Shown: positions 1 through 8,379, counted from the stretch's first letter. The stretch is 64,000 bases of DNA from Streptomyces klenkii (GCF_003626645.1 NZ_RBAM01000008.1:310001-374000); one strand, 5' to 3'. The notes: generated by a model not told the origin, from the sequence alone. Program-made: numbers and translations.

Positions 1-798
1 GCCCCAGACGTGCAGGTCGGCGGTGCCGCCGGCGGCCATGGTGATCTGCTTGGTGGAGGCCTGGTGGCGGCAGCGGTCGATGGCCTCGGCGACGAGTTCG
101 TCGACGCGGACGGGCTCGGCGTCCTCCAGCGGGTCGTCGTTCTGCACCCGGGAGAGGTCGATGAGCTCCTGGACGAGGTTGGTGAGCCGGGTGGCCTCGA
201 TCTGCATGCGGCCCGCGAAGCGGTGGACCGCCTCGGGGTCCTCGGCCGCGTCCATGACGGCCTCGGAGAGCAGGGAGAGGGCGCCGACCGGCGTCTTGAG
301 CTCGTGGCTGACGTTGGCGACGAAGTCGCGGCGGACGGCCTCGATGCGGCGGGCCTCGGTGAGGTCCTCCACCAGCAGCAGGACGAGCCGGGAGCCGAGC
401 GGGGCGACGCGGGCGGAGACCGCGAGGGCCTCGCCGCGGCCGGTGCCGCGCCGGGGCAGGTCGAGCTCGACCTGGCGTATTTCGCCGTCCCGCCGGGTGT
501 CGCGGGCCATCTGCAACATGGGCTCGACGGCCAGCTTCCCGCCGCGCACGAGCCCGAGGGCGTACGCGGCGGAGCTGGCCTTGACCACGGCATCGGCCTC
601 GTCCAGGACCACGGCCGACGAGCGCAGCACCGAGAGCACGGTGTCGACGCCGGGCGGGAGCACGGCGTCGGTGTGCAGGGAGCTGCGGGTCGGGCGGGCC
701 TGGTCGCGCTCGCTCCAGCGGAACGCGAGCATGGCGATCACGCCGGTGCACAGCCCGGCGAGCGCTGCCGCTGCGGCGAGGGCCGCGTCCACGTTCAT
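1..798 (-). CDS. phoR: Sensor histidine kinase PhoR/SenX3 type (3' part beyond window)
   Basis: Membrane sensor kinase of the phosphate two-component system, expected to phosphorylate PhoP. It reads leftward from an ATG at 796-798 and runs off the left edge, so the HATPase domain is missing here. The visible N-terminus has one hydrophobic segment (about residues 5-25), a PAS-like region, and the H-box FVANVSHELKTPVGAL carrying the phosphoacceptor His. Only one obvious membrane segment is typical of actinobacterial PhoR/SenX3. It diverges from phoU across a 201-bp spacer with a PHO box, the usual Streptomyces arrangement; phoP should lie just outside the window. Confidence 0.93.
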   Translation of the reverse strand, partial: MNVDAALAAAAALAGLCTGVIAMLAFRWSERDQARPTRSSLHTDAVLPPGVDTVLSVLRSSAVVLDEADAVVKASSAAYALGLVRGGKLAVEPMLQMARDTRRDGEIRQVELDLPRRGTGRGEALAVSARVAPLGSRLVLLLVEDLTEARRIEAVRRDFVANVSHELKTPVGALSLLSEAVMDAAEDPEAVHRFAGRMQIEATRLTNLVQELIDLSRVQNDDPLEDAEPVRVDELVAEAIDRCRHQASTKQITMAAGGTADLHVWG

Positions 799-871
799 GA
801 GTCCAGGTTATGCGGGTCGTACGGACCGTCCACAGCCAAATGGGTACCGTCTCGAACACACGTTGCCGAGA

Positions 872-904
872 GTTCACCTTGGCGTCGGTACTGGTTCACT
901 CCGG
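872..904 (+). promoter_or_regulatory. PHO box (PhoP operator) between phoR and phoU
   Basis: Three consecutive 11-bp direct-repeat units: GTTCACCTTGG (872-882), CGTCGGTACTG (883-893) and GTTCACTCCGG (894-904). Units 1 and 3 fit the Streptomyces PhoP consensus (GTTCACC-like, 11-bp period); the middle unit is weak. The position in the divergent phoR/phoU spacer matches known autoregulation of this locus. Confidence 0.8.
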
Positions 905-999
905 AGCGCCGTGGCCGTCGCGTTTCGGCCGGACCGTGGGACCGTGGGCGGTCATACGGCTCGGCCCACTGTTTCACTCGGCAGAGAGAAGGTCAGGCA

Positions 1000-1689
1000 A
1001 TGCGGGACGCGTACCACGAGGAGCTGGATTCGATCGGCGAGGGCCTGGTGGAGATGGCCCGGCTCGTCGGGTCGGCGATCGGGCGCGCCACGACGGCGAT
1101 CCTGGACGCGGACCTCAAGCTCGCGGAGTCGGTGATCGCCGCGGACGCGAAGGTGGACGACCTCCAGCGGGATCTGGAGGAGCGCGCCGTCGCCCTGCTC
1201 GCGCGGCAGCAGCCGGTCGCCACCGATCTGCGGATCGTGGTCACCTCGCTGCGCATGAGCGCCGACCTGGAGCGCTCGGGCGACCTGGCCCAGCACGTCG
1301 CCAAGCTGGCGCGGCTGCGCTTCCCGGACACGGCGGTGCCGCGCGACCTGCACGCGACGATCCTGGAGATGGGGCAGCTGGCGCAGCGGCTGATGGCCAA
1401 GGCCGGCGAGGTGATCATCACCAAGGACGTCGACCTGGCGCTCCAGCTGGAGCAGGACGACGACGCGATGGACCTGCTGCACCGCACGCTCTTCCAGCAC
1501 CTGATGGACGACCGCTGGAAGCACGGCATCGAGACGGCGGTCGACGTGACGCTGCTGGGCCGCTACTACGAGCGGTTCGCGGACCACGCGGTGTCGGTCG
1601 CGAAGCGCGTGGTCTACCTGGTCACGGGCGAGCACGCGGACGAGCTGACGCAGTCGGAGGGCCGGTCGGGCGGGGACGGCGACGCCTGA
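1000..1689 (+). CDS. phoU: Phosphate transport system regulator PhoU
   Basis: 229-aa all-helical PhoU protein with the usual two tandem PhoU repeats (about residues 10-105 and 115-215). In the family it links the Pst transporter to PhoR and dampens Pho signalling when phosphate is plentiful. The ATG at 1000 follows a GAGAGAAGG ribosome site and gives the standard N-terminus (MRDAYHEELDSI). An open frame continues upstream but is only the shadow of phoR. Conserved helix signatures such as DLRIVVTSLRMSADLERSGD are intact. It diverges from phoR and is preceded by the PHO box. Confidence 0.96.
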   Translation: MRDAYHEELDSIGEGLVEMARLVGSAIGRATTAILDADLKLAESVIAADAKVDDLQRDLEERAVALLARQQPVATDLRIVVTSLRMSADLERSGDLAQHVAKLARLRFPDTAVPRDLHATILEMGQLAQRLMAKAGEVIITKDVDLALQLEQDDDAMDLLHRTLFQHLMDDRWKHGIETAVDVTLLGRYYERFADHAVSVAKRVVYLVTGEHADELTQSEGRSGGDGDA

Positions 1690-1842
1690 GCCGGGGCGTG
1701 CGAGCGAGGGAGTGCGGCGCCTCGTGAGTGCTTCCACGCGCCCTCCGTGCGCCCGTACATACGTACGCGAAGGGCATTGACGGACGGATCGGACGGTCTT
1801 TGACTTGGGGCAGGCAACCACCCTTCGAGGAGGTACCCGCAC

Positions 1843-1950
1843 ATGACCCAGACTCCTTCCGCACCGGCCAACGGCTGCCAGTGCGGCCCCGGCTGCTCCT
1901 GCGGCTGCCAGAACGGCGGCTCATGCCAGTGCGGCGGCAGCTGTAGCTAG
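1843..1950 (+). CDS. Small Cys-rich metallothionein-like peptide
   Basis: 35-aa peptide with a strong AGGAGG site (1828-1833) ahead of the ATG. Eight Cys residues sit in the last 24 residues, in CxC and CxxxC spacings (NGCQCGPGCSCGCQNGG, then CQCGGSCS); there is no signal peptide. This composition is that of a bacterial metallothionein that binds Zn, Cu or Cd as thiolate clusters in the cytoplasm. It lies on the phoU strand, 153 bp downstream, and is followed by a perfect hairpin terminator, so it is probably its own short transcript. No enzyme function is implied. Confidence 0.8.
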   Translation: MTQTPSAPANGCQCGPGCSCGCQNGGSCQCGGSCS

Positions 1951-1982
1951 CTCCTTCTCATCTCGCATGTCACTCACGGGAA

Positions 1983-2014
1983 GGACCCCCGGCCGGTGCT
2001 CCGGCCGGGGGTCC
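1983..2014 (+). terminator. Rho-independent terminator after the metallothionein-like gene
   Basis: Perfect 14-bp inverted repeat (1983-1996 and 2001-2014) with a TGCT loop, very GC-rich and without a long T tract, as usual in Streptomyces. It lies between the convergent peptide gene (ends 1950) and sortase gene (ends 2029), so it may work in both directions. Confidence 0.85.
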
Positions 2015-2028
2015 TCTCGCTTGCGGGC

Positions 2029-2907
2029 TCACTCGATCTCGGGATCCGTCTCGCTCTCGCCGGTTTCGCCGCCTTCGCCGGTTTCGGGTCCGGGAGGCGC
2101 CGGGGCGGCCGGGCCCGGCTTCTGGGCGGGGGCCTGGGGCTGCTGAGGCGGTGGCTGCTGTTGCTGCGGCGGCTGCGGCGGCTGCTCCTGGGGCTGCGGC
2201 TGCGGGGTCTCCTGCTGCGGCTTCTGCTGCGGCTGCGGTGCCGGTGCCGCGCCGGTCAGGTACGAGCTGACGACGACGTTGGCGTTGTAGAGGTGCTTCT
2301 TGCGGTCGTAGTCGCCGCCGCAGGTGATCAGGCGCAGTTGCGCCTCGTCGGTGTCGGCGGGGCCGTAGAGCTTGTCGGCGTCGAAGGGCTCGTTGGGGAC
2401 GACGGCGATGTTCTCGACGGTGAACTCGGCGACGATCCCGTCCGTACGGGTCACGTGGATCTTCGCGCCGCGCTTGAGGACGCTGAGCCCGGCGAAGACG
2501 GCCGGCGCCTTCTGGGTGTCGACGTGGCCGACGATGACGGCGGGGCCCTCGCTGCCCGGCGAGGGGCCGTCCTTGTACCAGGAGACGGCGTCGGCCCGCT
2601 CGTACGGCGGCAGCTCCACGCCGCCGAGCTTGTCGAGGCCGTGGCTCTCGATCGGGGCCTTGAGCCCCAGGACCTTGATCTCCAGAGTCTGGGGGCCGGC
2701 CCCCGGCAACGGATCGCGTGCCGGGGGCAGACCATGCGCGTGGGGGTGGCTCTTGGCCGCGGTGGTGCCGCCGCGGCCCGAGGCCCGGGTCTCCGGCTCG
2801 TCGGCACTGCCGTTGCCGGTCAGGCACAGGGCCAGCAGCAAGGCTGCCCAGGCCACCCTCGTCAACAGGCGGTTGCGTTTACGGCCACCTGCACGCGCTT
2901 CTGACAT
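2029..2907 (-). CDS. Class F sortase with Pro/Gln-rich C-terminal tail
   Basis: 292-aa membrane-anchored transpeptidase. Residues 15-34 form an N-terminal signal anchor. The catalytic core (about residues 70-215) has the sortase His in VIVGHVDTQKAP and the active Cys in LRLITCGGDYD, a class E/F variant of the TLxTC motif. From about residue 220 the chain becomes a low-complexity Pro/Gln tail ending in an acidic Glu/Asp-rich stretch, unusual for this family and probably wall-spanning. It starts 19 bp after the stop of the His/Asp-repeat protein on the same strand, with a GGGGAG ribosome site inside that gap. The pair looks like one operon, and the repeat protein is the obvious substrate candidate. 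Confidence 0.88.
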   Translation of the reverse strand: MSEARAGGRKRNRLLTRVAWAALLLALCLTGNGSADEPETRASGRGGTTAAKSHPHAHGLPPARDPLPGAGPQTLEIKVLGLKAPIESHGLDKLGGVELPPYERADAVSWYKDGPSPGSEGPAVIVGHVDTQKAPAVFAGLSVLKRGAKIHVTRTDGIVAEFTVENIAVVPNEPFDADKLYGPADTDEAQLRLITCGGDYDRKKHLYNANVVVSSYLTGAAPAPQPQQKPQQETPQPQPQEQPPQPPQQQQPPPQQPQAPAQKPGPAAPAPPGPETGEGGETGESETDPEIE

Positions 2908-2926
2908 GACGCCCGTTCGCTCCCCG

Positions 2927-3679
2927 TCAGTGCTTGACGGCGCCGGCGGTGCGGCGGCGGTACCAGATCAGGCCGCCGACGAGACCGGCGGTCGCGGTAC
3001 CGGCCAGGATGAGCACCGGGGCGTCGGCCGACTCCGTGGAGGCCGCGAGCGCGGTGGCGCCACCGCCCGCGTGGGAGGAGTGGTGCGGACGGCCGTGGTC
3101 GTGGTCGCCCCGGCCGTGGTCGTCACGCCCGTGGTCGTCACCCCGGCCGTGGTCGTGGTCGCCGCGGCCGTGGTCGTGGTCACCTCGCCCGTGGTCGTGG
3201 TCGCCACGCCCGTGGTCGTGGTCACCCCGGCCGTGGTCGTGGTCGCCACGCCCATGGTCGTGATCGCCGCGGCCGTGGTCGTGGTCGCCACGCCCGTGGT
3301 CGTGGTCACCCCGGCCGTGGTCGTGGTCACCTCGCCCGTGGTCGTGATCGCCGCGGCCGTGGTCGTCGCGCCCGTGGTCGCCACGCCCGTGGTCACCCCA
3401 GTCGTCGTCGCGGTCACCCCAGCCGTCGTGGTCGCCGCGGCCGTGGTCGTCGCGGTCACCCCAGCCGTCGTGGTCATGACGGCCGCAGCCGCCGTGGTGG
3501 TGGTCGTCGTGGTCGTGGCGGCCGTGGTCGTCGTCGCAGCGCCCCGTAGCGGGAGCACCTGCGGCCTCGCCCACGTTCGGGGCGATGCTGCCCCCGAAGG
3601 CGTAAGCCGGGACGACGGGAGCCGCGACGACGGCGACGACAGTGGCTGCACCGCATATGGCGGAGCGGAATGAATGCAT
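2927..3679 (-). CDS. Secreted His/Asp-rich repeat protein with C-terminal membrane anchor
   Basis: 250-aa surface protein. Residues 1-27 are a Sec signal peptide ending in PAYA. Residues 49-197 consist almost only of His, Asp, Gly and Arg, including ten exact GDHDHGR heptads (residues 110-179). The C-terminus has a hydrophobic segment (APVLILAGTATAGLVGGL) followed by WYRRR, the layout of a sortase sorting signal. The pentapeptide ahead of it is LAAST rather than LPxTG or LAxTG. The sortase gene follows 19 bp downstream. The repeats could chelate divalent metals; that is inference. The repetitive DNA opens long shadow frames on both strands, but only this frame has a signal peptide and an anchor. 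Confidence 0.85.
   Translation of the reverse strand: MHSFRSAICGAATVVAVVAAPVVPAYAFGGSIAPNVGEAAGAPATGRCDDDHGRHDHDDHHHGGCGRHDHDGWGDRDDHGRGDHDGWGDRDDDWGDHGRGDHGRDDHGRGDHDHGRGDHDHGRGDHDHGRGDHDHGRGDHDHGRGDHDHGRGDHDHGRGDHDHGRGDHDHGRGDHDHGRGDDHGRDDHGRGDHDHGRPHHSSHAGGGATALAASTESADAPVLILAGTATAGLVGGLIWYRRRTAGAVKH
3143..3352 (-). repeat. 21-bp coding tandem repeat, ten units (GDHDHGR)
   Basis: Ten 21-bp units encoding GDHDHGR. Units differ mainly at synonymous positions and in one near-identical copy around 3253. Flanking less regular Asp/His/Gly repeats extend the low-complexity region to 3089-3535. Copy number is likely to vary by slippage. Confidence 0.9.
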
Positions 3680-3837
3680 GGTGTTACCTCCTTGCTCCGA
3701 GGCTCACCTGTAGACCCGCCCGCCGCATCCGCACCGTATCCGTCTTGCTCCATTCGGTGACCAGGCAACCCGTTCGCCACAGCAGGAGGCCCCCCACCAG
3801 CGGTTTCACCCGCCGGCAGGGGGCCCGTAGCCCCATG

Positions 3838-3853
3838 ACCCCCCGTCAGGGGG
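3838..3853 (-). terminator. Possible weak hairpin after gpmA
   Basis: CCCCC/GGGGG short stem just past the gpmA stop, without a T tract. Alternative pairings with nearby G and C runs (3813-3835) are possible, so the exact structure is uncertain. Confidence 0.35.
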
Positions 3854-3859
3854 CCGGGG

Positions 3860-4621
3860 TCACTTCTTCTTGCCCTGGTTCTTCACGGCCTCGATGGCGG
3901 CCTTGGCGGCCTCCGGGTCGAGGTACGTGCCGCCGGGGGTGACCGGGCGGAAGTCGGCGTCGAGCTCGTAGGCGAGCGGGATGCCGGTGGGGATGTTCAG
4001 GCCCGCGATGTCCGCGTCGGAGATCCCGTCCAGGTGCTTGACCAGGGCGCGCAGCGAGTTGCCGTGGGCGGCGACGAGGACCGTGCGGCCGGCGAGGAGG
4101 TCCGGGACGATGCCGTCGTACCAGTACGGCAGCATGCGGACGACGACGTCCTTGAGGCACTCGGTGCGCGGGCGCAGCTCCGGCGGGATGGAGGCGTAGC
4201 GCGGGTCCTCGCTCTGGGAGAACTCCGAGCCGTCCTCGAGGGCGGGCGGCGGGGTGTCGTAGGAGCGGCGCCAGAGCATGAACTGCTCCTCGCCGAACTC
4301 GGCCAGGGTCTGGGCCTTGTCCTTGCCCTGGAGGGCGCCGTAGTGGCGCTCGTTCAGCCGCCAGGAGCGGTGAACCGGAATCCAGTGGCGGTCGGCGGAC
4401 TCCAGGGCGAGCTGCGCGGTGCGGATCGCGCGCTTCTGGAGGGAGGTGTGGACCACGTCGGGGAGCAGACCGGCGTCCTTGAGCAGCTCGCCGCCCCGGA
4501 CCGCCTCCTTCTCACCCTTCTCGTTCAGGTTGACGTCCACCCAGCCGGTGAACAGGTTCTTGGCGTTCCACTCGCTCTCGCCGTGGCGGAGGAGGATCAG
4601 CTTGTACGGTGCGTCGGCCAT
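3860..4621 (-). CDS. gpmA: 2,3-bisphosphoglycerate-dependent phosphoglycerate mutase
   Basis: 253-aa glycolytic enzyme interconverting 3- and 2-phosphoglycerate. The phosphohistidine motif LLRHGESEWN lies at residues 9-18, and the second catalytic His is in VLVAAHGNSLRAL near residue 182. The ATG at 4621 gives MADAPYK, the family's usual N-terminus; an in-frame ATG six bases upstream (4627) would add two residues. It ends in a Lys-rich QGKKK tail. Full length and intact; divergent from the MFS gene at 4775. Confidence 0.96.
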   Translation of the reverse strand: MADAPYKLILLRHGESEWNAKNLFTGWVDVNLNEKGEKEAVRGGELLKDAGLLPDVVHTSLQKRAIRTAQLALESADRHWIPVHRSWRLNERHYGALQGKDKAQTLAEFGEEQFMLWRRSYDTPPPALEDGSEFSQSEDPRYASIPPELRPRTECLKDVVVRMLPYWYDGIVPDLLAGRTVLVAAHGNSLRALVKHLDGISDADIAGLNIPTGIPLAYELDADFRPVTPGGTYLDPEAAKAAIEAVKNQGKKK

Positions 4622-4774
4622 GCCCATGAGCGTAATCGACCGCGCAGGTGGCGCCGTGCGCGCTGCCCGGGAGGCCGCCGATTGACGGCGTGCGGCAATC
4701 GGATGGCAGGTTCACCTCAGGTGTGTGTAACTTGCGCTTAGCAGGTTCGACACTTACACATGGGGGGATCCGGA

Positions 4775-6091
4775 ATGTCCGTCGCGCGCGTCAGACGAGC
4801 CGCGAAGGAGAGCGTCTCGGGTTTGCCCCGGGCCTTCTGGTGGCTGTGGGCCTCCACGCTCGTCAACCGGCTGGGCGCCTTCGTCTCCATCTTCCTGGCC
4901 ATGTTCCTCACCGCCGACCAGGGGCACTCCGCCTCCTTCGCGGGGTTCGTCGGCGCGCTGCTCGGCCTCGGCAGCGTCGTGTCGTCGATCGGCGCCGGCG
5001 TGATGACCGACCGGCTGGGCCGCCGGCCCACCCTGCTGATCGCCCAGGCCTCGACCGCCGTGTCGGTGGCCGTGCTGGGCTTCATGACCGACCCGGTGGC
5101 CATCGCGGTCGTCGCGTTCGTCGTCGGCATGGCCAGCAACGCCTCGCGCCCCGCGGTGCAGGCGATGATGGCGGACATCGTCGCCCCCGAGGACCGGGTG
5201 CGGGCCTTCGCCCTGAACTACTGGGCGATCAACCTCGGCTTCGCGATCTCGTCGGTCGCCGCGGGCTTCGTCGCCGAGTACAGCTATCTGATCGGCTTCC
5301 TCGGCGAGGCCGCGATGACGATGCTCTGCGCGGTGCTGGTGTTCGTGAAGCTGCCCGAGTCGCGGCCGGACGCCGTGGGCGGCGCGGCCGCGGGCCCGGG
5401 CTCGGGCAAGGGCGGCGAGCCCGCCGTCAGCATGGGCACCGTGATGCGCGACGGGCGCTTCATGGCCGTGGTCGGCCTGTCCTTCCTCATCGCCGTGGTG
5501 TTCCTCCAGTCCCAGGTCGCCCTGCCGGTGGCGATGGCGGACGGCGGGTTCTCCACGAAGGACTTCGGCATGGCCATCGCCGTCAACGGCGTCCTGATCG
5601 TCGCCGTCCAGATCCCCGTCACCCGCTTCATCGAGCACCGGGACCAGCGGCTGCTGCTCGTCCTCGCGGCGCTCCTCGGCGGCTACGGCTTCGGGCTCAC
5701 CGCCTTCGCCGGCTCGCTCGCGGTGTACATGCTGACCGTCTGCGTGTGGACGCTCGCGGAGATCATCAACTCGCCCATCCAGATGGGCCTGGTCGCCCGG
5801 CTCTCGCCGGTCCACGGCCGCGGCCGCTACCAGGGCATGTACACCCTGTCGTGGTCGGCGGCGTCGCTGGTCGCGCCCATCGCGGGCGGCACGGTCATCG
5901 ACCGGTTCGGCGCGGACGCGCTCTGGGCCGGCTGCGCGGTGGTGGGGACAATCACGGCGGTCGGGTACTGGGTGCTCATGCGGCGGGTTCCGGGGGCGGC
6001 GGGTCCCGCGACCGAGGGGCCCCGGGACGGGTCCTCCGAGGAGCCCGATCCGGTTCCCGCAGCCGCGGACCCGGCGGGGTCGCCGGCGTAA
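4775..6091 (+). CDS. MFS transporter
   Basis: About 438-aa, 12-helix major facilitator, probably a drug or metabolite exporter. The loop 2-3 signature DRLGRRPTLL (motif A) is present and hydrophobic segments run through to about residue 405, ending in a Pro/Ala-rich cytoplasmic tail. The ATG at 4775 is preferred because GGGGGGATCC lies just upstream; an in-frame ATG at 4760 adds five residues. The substrate cannot be read from sequence. It is divergent from gpmA and convergent with the YbjN gene. Confidence 0.88.
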   Translation: MSVARVRRAAKESVSGLPRAFWWLWASTLVNRLGAFVSIFLAMFLTADQGHSASFAGFVGALLGLGSVVSSIGAGVMTDRLGRRPTLLIAQASTAVSVAVLGFMTDPVAIAVVAFVVGMASNASRPAVQAMMADIVAPEDRVRAFALNYWAINLGFAISSVAAGFVAEYSYLIGFLGEAAMTMLCAVLVFVKLPESRPDAVGGAAAGPGSGKGGEPAVSMGTVMRDGRFMAVVGLSFLIAVVFLQSQVALPVAMADGGFSTKDFGMAIAVNGVLIVAVQIPVTRFIEHRDQRLLLVLAALLGGYGFGLTAFAGSLAVYMLTVCVWTLAEIINSPIQMGLVARLSPVHGRGRYQGMYTLSWSAASLVAPIAGGTVIDRFGADALWAGCAVVGTITAVGYWVLMRRVPGAAGPATEGPRDGSSEEPDPVPAAADPAGSPA

Positions 6092-6112
6092 GCCCTCGGC
6101 GGGGTCGCCGAC

Positions 6113-6184
6113 GGAGGCCTTCGGCGGACGGACGGCGGAGGCCCTCGGCGGACGGACGGCGGAGGCCCTCGGCGGACGGACGGC
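6113..6184. repeat. Three tandem 24-bp repeats
   Basis: Units 6113-6136, 6137-6160 and 6161-6184 are identical except for one C/T in the first unit. They lie between the convergent MFS and YbjN genes, just ahead of the dispersed intergenic element at 6191. Confidence 0.9.
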
Positions 6185-6190
6185 GCGGTT

Positions 6191-6236
6191 CGGCACCGCC
6201 GGGCTGCGCCGTTGTGGTGTTCCGCCGTTGCGGCGG
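6191..6236 (+). repeat. Dispersed intergenic element, copy A
   Basis: Begins CGGCACCGCCGG and ends CGCCGTTGCGGCGG, with GTTGTGG in the middle. The same layout recurs at 39701-39747 and 48803-48849, and in diverged form at 9227-9268. It lies between two convergent genes. Ends are only approximate. Confidence 0.65.
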
Positions 6237-6322
6237 AGGGATCTTGCCCGGACCGCCCGGATGGCGCCACCATGCCGCCGGCCCGGCTCTCGGGCCGCGC
6301 GGTCAGTGGAGTCGGCGCGCCG

Positions 6323-6841
6323 TCATGAACCCGCGGGTCCGGCCCCGCCCTCGTCGGCCTGATCCGCCGTCAGGCGCGCGAACGCCTCCAGGTTCCGCGT
6401 CGACTCCCCCCGCGCCGTCCGCCACGCGTACTCCTTGCGGATGGCGCTCGCGAACCCCATCTCCAGCAGCGTGTTGAAGCTGCCGTCGGCGTTCTCCAGC
6501 ACCGTCCCGAGGATCCGGTCGAGCTCGTCCGGGGTGACCGCGGCCAGCGGCAGCCGGCCGACGAGGTAGATGTCACCCAGTTGGTCGAGCGCGTAAGCCA
6601 GCCCGTACAGCCGGGTGTTGCGCTCCAGCAGCCAGCGGTGCACCGCCTCGTGGTTCTCGTCGGGGCGGCGCACGACGAAGGCGTTGACCGAGAGCGAGTG
6701 CTTGCCGACGACCAGGGAGACGGTCGTGGAGAGCTTGCGCGTGCCGGGCAGCTTCACCACGTACGTGCCGTCGGCCGGGTTCTCCCATTCGAGCCCGGCC
6801 TCGTGGAACGTCTGCTCGATGACGGATTTAGCGTCAGACAT
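6323..6841 (-). CDS. YbjN domain-containing protein
   Basis: 172-aa soluble alpha/beta protein of the YbjN family (type III secretion chaperone-like fold). The domain covers about residues 5-135, with the typical WLLERN and LGDIYLVGRLPL stretches. Its molecular role is not established. Its start overlaps the 3' end of mshA by 8 bp, so the two are probably translationally coupled; this adjacency is familiar from Streptomyces genomes. Confidence 0.85.
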   Translation of the reverse strand: MSDAKSVIEQTFHEAGLEWENPADGTYVVKLPGTRKLSTTVSLVVGKHSLSVNAFVVRRPDENHEAVHRWLLERNTRLYGLAYALDQLGDIYLVGRLPLAAVTPDELDRILGTVLENADGSFNTLLEMGFASAIRKEYAWRTARGESTRNLEAFARLTADQADEGGAGPAGS

Positions 6842-8219
6842 GCGATGAGCGTAGGCGACGCCGCCGCTCCGCCATCGCCTCGGTGTACACCTCGGCCGTG
6901 GCGGCCGCGGCCGTGTCCCAGCCGAAGCGGCGCGCGTGGCGGGCCGCGGCCTCGCCCATCCGCCCGGCCAGGCCCGGCTCGTCGGCGAAGCGGCGCAGCA
7001 CGGCGGCGTAGTCGGCGGGGTCGTGGCCGTCGACGAGGAAACCGCTCTCGCCGTCCCGCACGGCCACGGGCAGGCCGCCGACGGCCGCCGCGAGGACGGG
7101 CGTGGCGCAGGCCTGGGCCTCGGCGGCGACGAGCCCGAAGGACTCGCTGTGGGAGGGCATGACCAGGACGGACGCGGCCCGGTACCAGTCGGCGAGCTGC
7201 TCCTGGCCGACCGGCGGGCGGAAGCGGACGACGTCGGCGATGCCGAGGCGCGCGGCGAGCTTCTGGAGCCCCTCGGGCTTGGCGAGGCCGCTGCCGCTGG
7301 GGCCGCCGACGACGGGCACGACGATGCGGCCGCGCAGCTCGGGCCGCTCGTCGAGGAGGACGGCGACCGCGCGCAGCAGGACGTCGGGGGCCTTGAGCGG
7401 CTGGATGCGGCCGGCGAAGAGCGGGACGAGGGCGTCGGCGGGCAGGCCGAGCCGCTCGCGGGCGGCGGCGCGGCCGCTGCCCGGGCCGTCGCCGGGCGCG
7501 CCGCCCGGGGTGAAGCGGTCGAGGTTGACGCCGGGGTGGACGACGGCGACCTTGCCGGGGTCGGCGTCGTAGTGGTGGATCAGCTCCCGCGCCTCGCCCT
7601 CGGTGTTGGCGATGAGCCGGTCGGCGGCGCGCACGATCTGGGTCTCGCCGATGACGCGCGTGTCGGGCTCGGGCGTGTCGCCCGCGGCCAGGGCGGCGTT
7701 CTTGACCTTGGCCATGGTGTGCATGGCGTGGACGAGGGGGACGCCCCAGCGCTCGGCGGCGAGCCAGCCGACGTGCCCGGAGAGCCAGTAGTGGGAGTGG
7801 ACGAGGTCGTAGTGGCCGGGCCGGTGGCCGGCCCACGCCTGCATCACGCCGTGCGTGAAGGCGCACAGCTGCGCCGGCAGCTCCTCCTTGGCCAGCCCCT
7901 CGTACGGGCCGGCGTCGATGTGCCGGACGAGGACGCCGGGCGCCAGCTCGACGGCGGGCGGGAGGGCGCCGGTGGTGGCGCGGGTGAAGATCTCGACCTC
8001 GATGTTGATCGCGGCGAGCCGCTTGGCCAGCTCCACGATGTACACGTTCATCCCGCCGGCGTCGCCGGTGCCGGGCTGGTGGAGCGGCGAGGTGTGAACG
8101 CTGAGCATCGCGATGCGGCGGGGCTTGCGGGGGGCGCCGAGGCGGCGCAGCGGGGTGCCCGCGAGGGTGCCGAGCGCGCGGCCGCGGCGGGCGCCGAGCC
8201 TGGATGCGTACTGGCTCAC
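6834..8219 (-). CDS. mshA: D-inositol-3-phosphate glycosyltransferase MshA
   Basis: 461-aa GT4 retaining glycosyltransferase, the first step of mycothiol synthesis: it transfers GlcNAc from UDP-GlcNAc to inositol-3-phosphate. The N-domain glycine-rich motif GTGDAGGMNVYIVELAKRL (about residues 50-70) and the C-domain ESFGLVAAEA nucleotide-sugar motif (near residue 370) are both intact. The N-terminal Arg-rich 30 residues are probably disordered. The YbjN gene overlaps its 3' end. mshD, the last step, is at 19.6-20.6 kb. Confidence 0.95.
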   Translation of the reverse strand: MSQYASRLGARRGRALGTLAGTPLRRLGAPRKPRRIAMLSVHTSPLHQPGTGDAGGMNVYIVELAKRLAAINIEVEIFTRATTGALPPAVELAPGVLVRHIDAGPYEGLAKEELPAQLCAFTHGVMQAWAGHRPGHYDLVHSHYWLSGHVGWLAAERWGVPLVHAMHTMAKVKNAALAAGDTPEPDTRVIGETQIVRAADRLIANTEGEARELIHHYDADPGKVAVVHPGVNLDRFTPGGAPGDGPGSGRAAARERLGLPADALVPLFAGRIQPLKAPDVLLRAVAVLLDERPELRGRIVVPVVGGPSGSGLAKPEGLQKLAARLGIADVVRFRPPVGQEQLADWYRAASVLVMPSHSESFGLVAAEAQACATPVLAAAVGGLPVAVRDGESGFLVDGHDPADYAAVLRRFADEPGLAGRMGEAAARHARRFGWDTAAAATAEVYTEAMAERRRRLRSSHV

Positions 8220-8379
8220 CGTGCGTGTCCTCCGTCAGCGTGAGGGGTGGGGGCGTGCGTCACCGTTATCAACGGTGCAACGCCACGGGGCGGAGTCGCA
8301 TTTCCGCTTTGCCAAAGAGTGACCCAGCCCTCGTCCGGCCGGTGTCCGGCCGCCCTGACCAGCGCCTACTCTCGAAGGC

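Noticed and set aside
3143..3352. Tandem 21-bp array that could look like a CRISPR
   Set aside because: The repeats are contiguous with no spacers and encode a clear protein heptad.
2372..3673. 433-codon plus-strand frame rich in Val/Thr
   Set aside because: It mirrors the His/Asp repeat and sortase genes on the minus strand. Its repetitive Val-Val-Thr sequence is a by-product of the 21-bp repeats.
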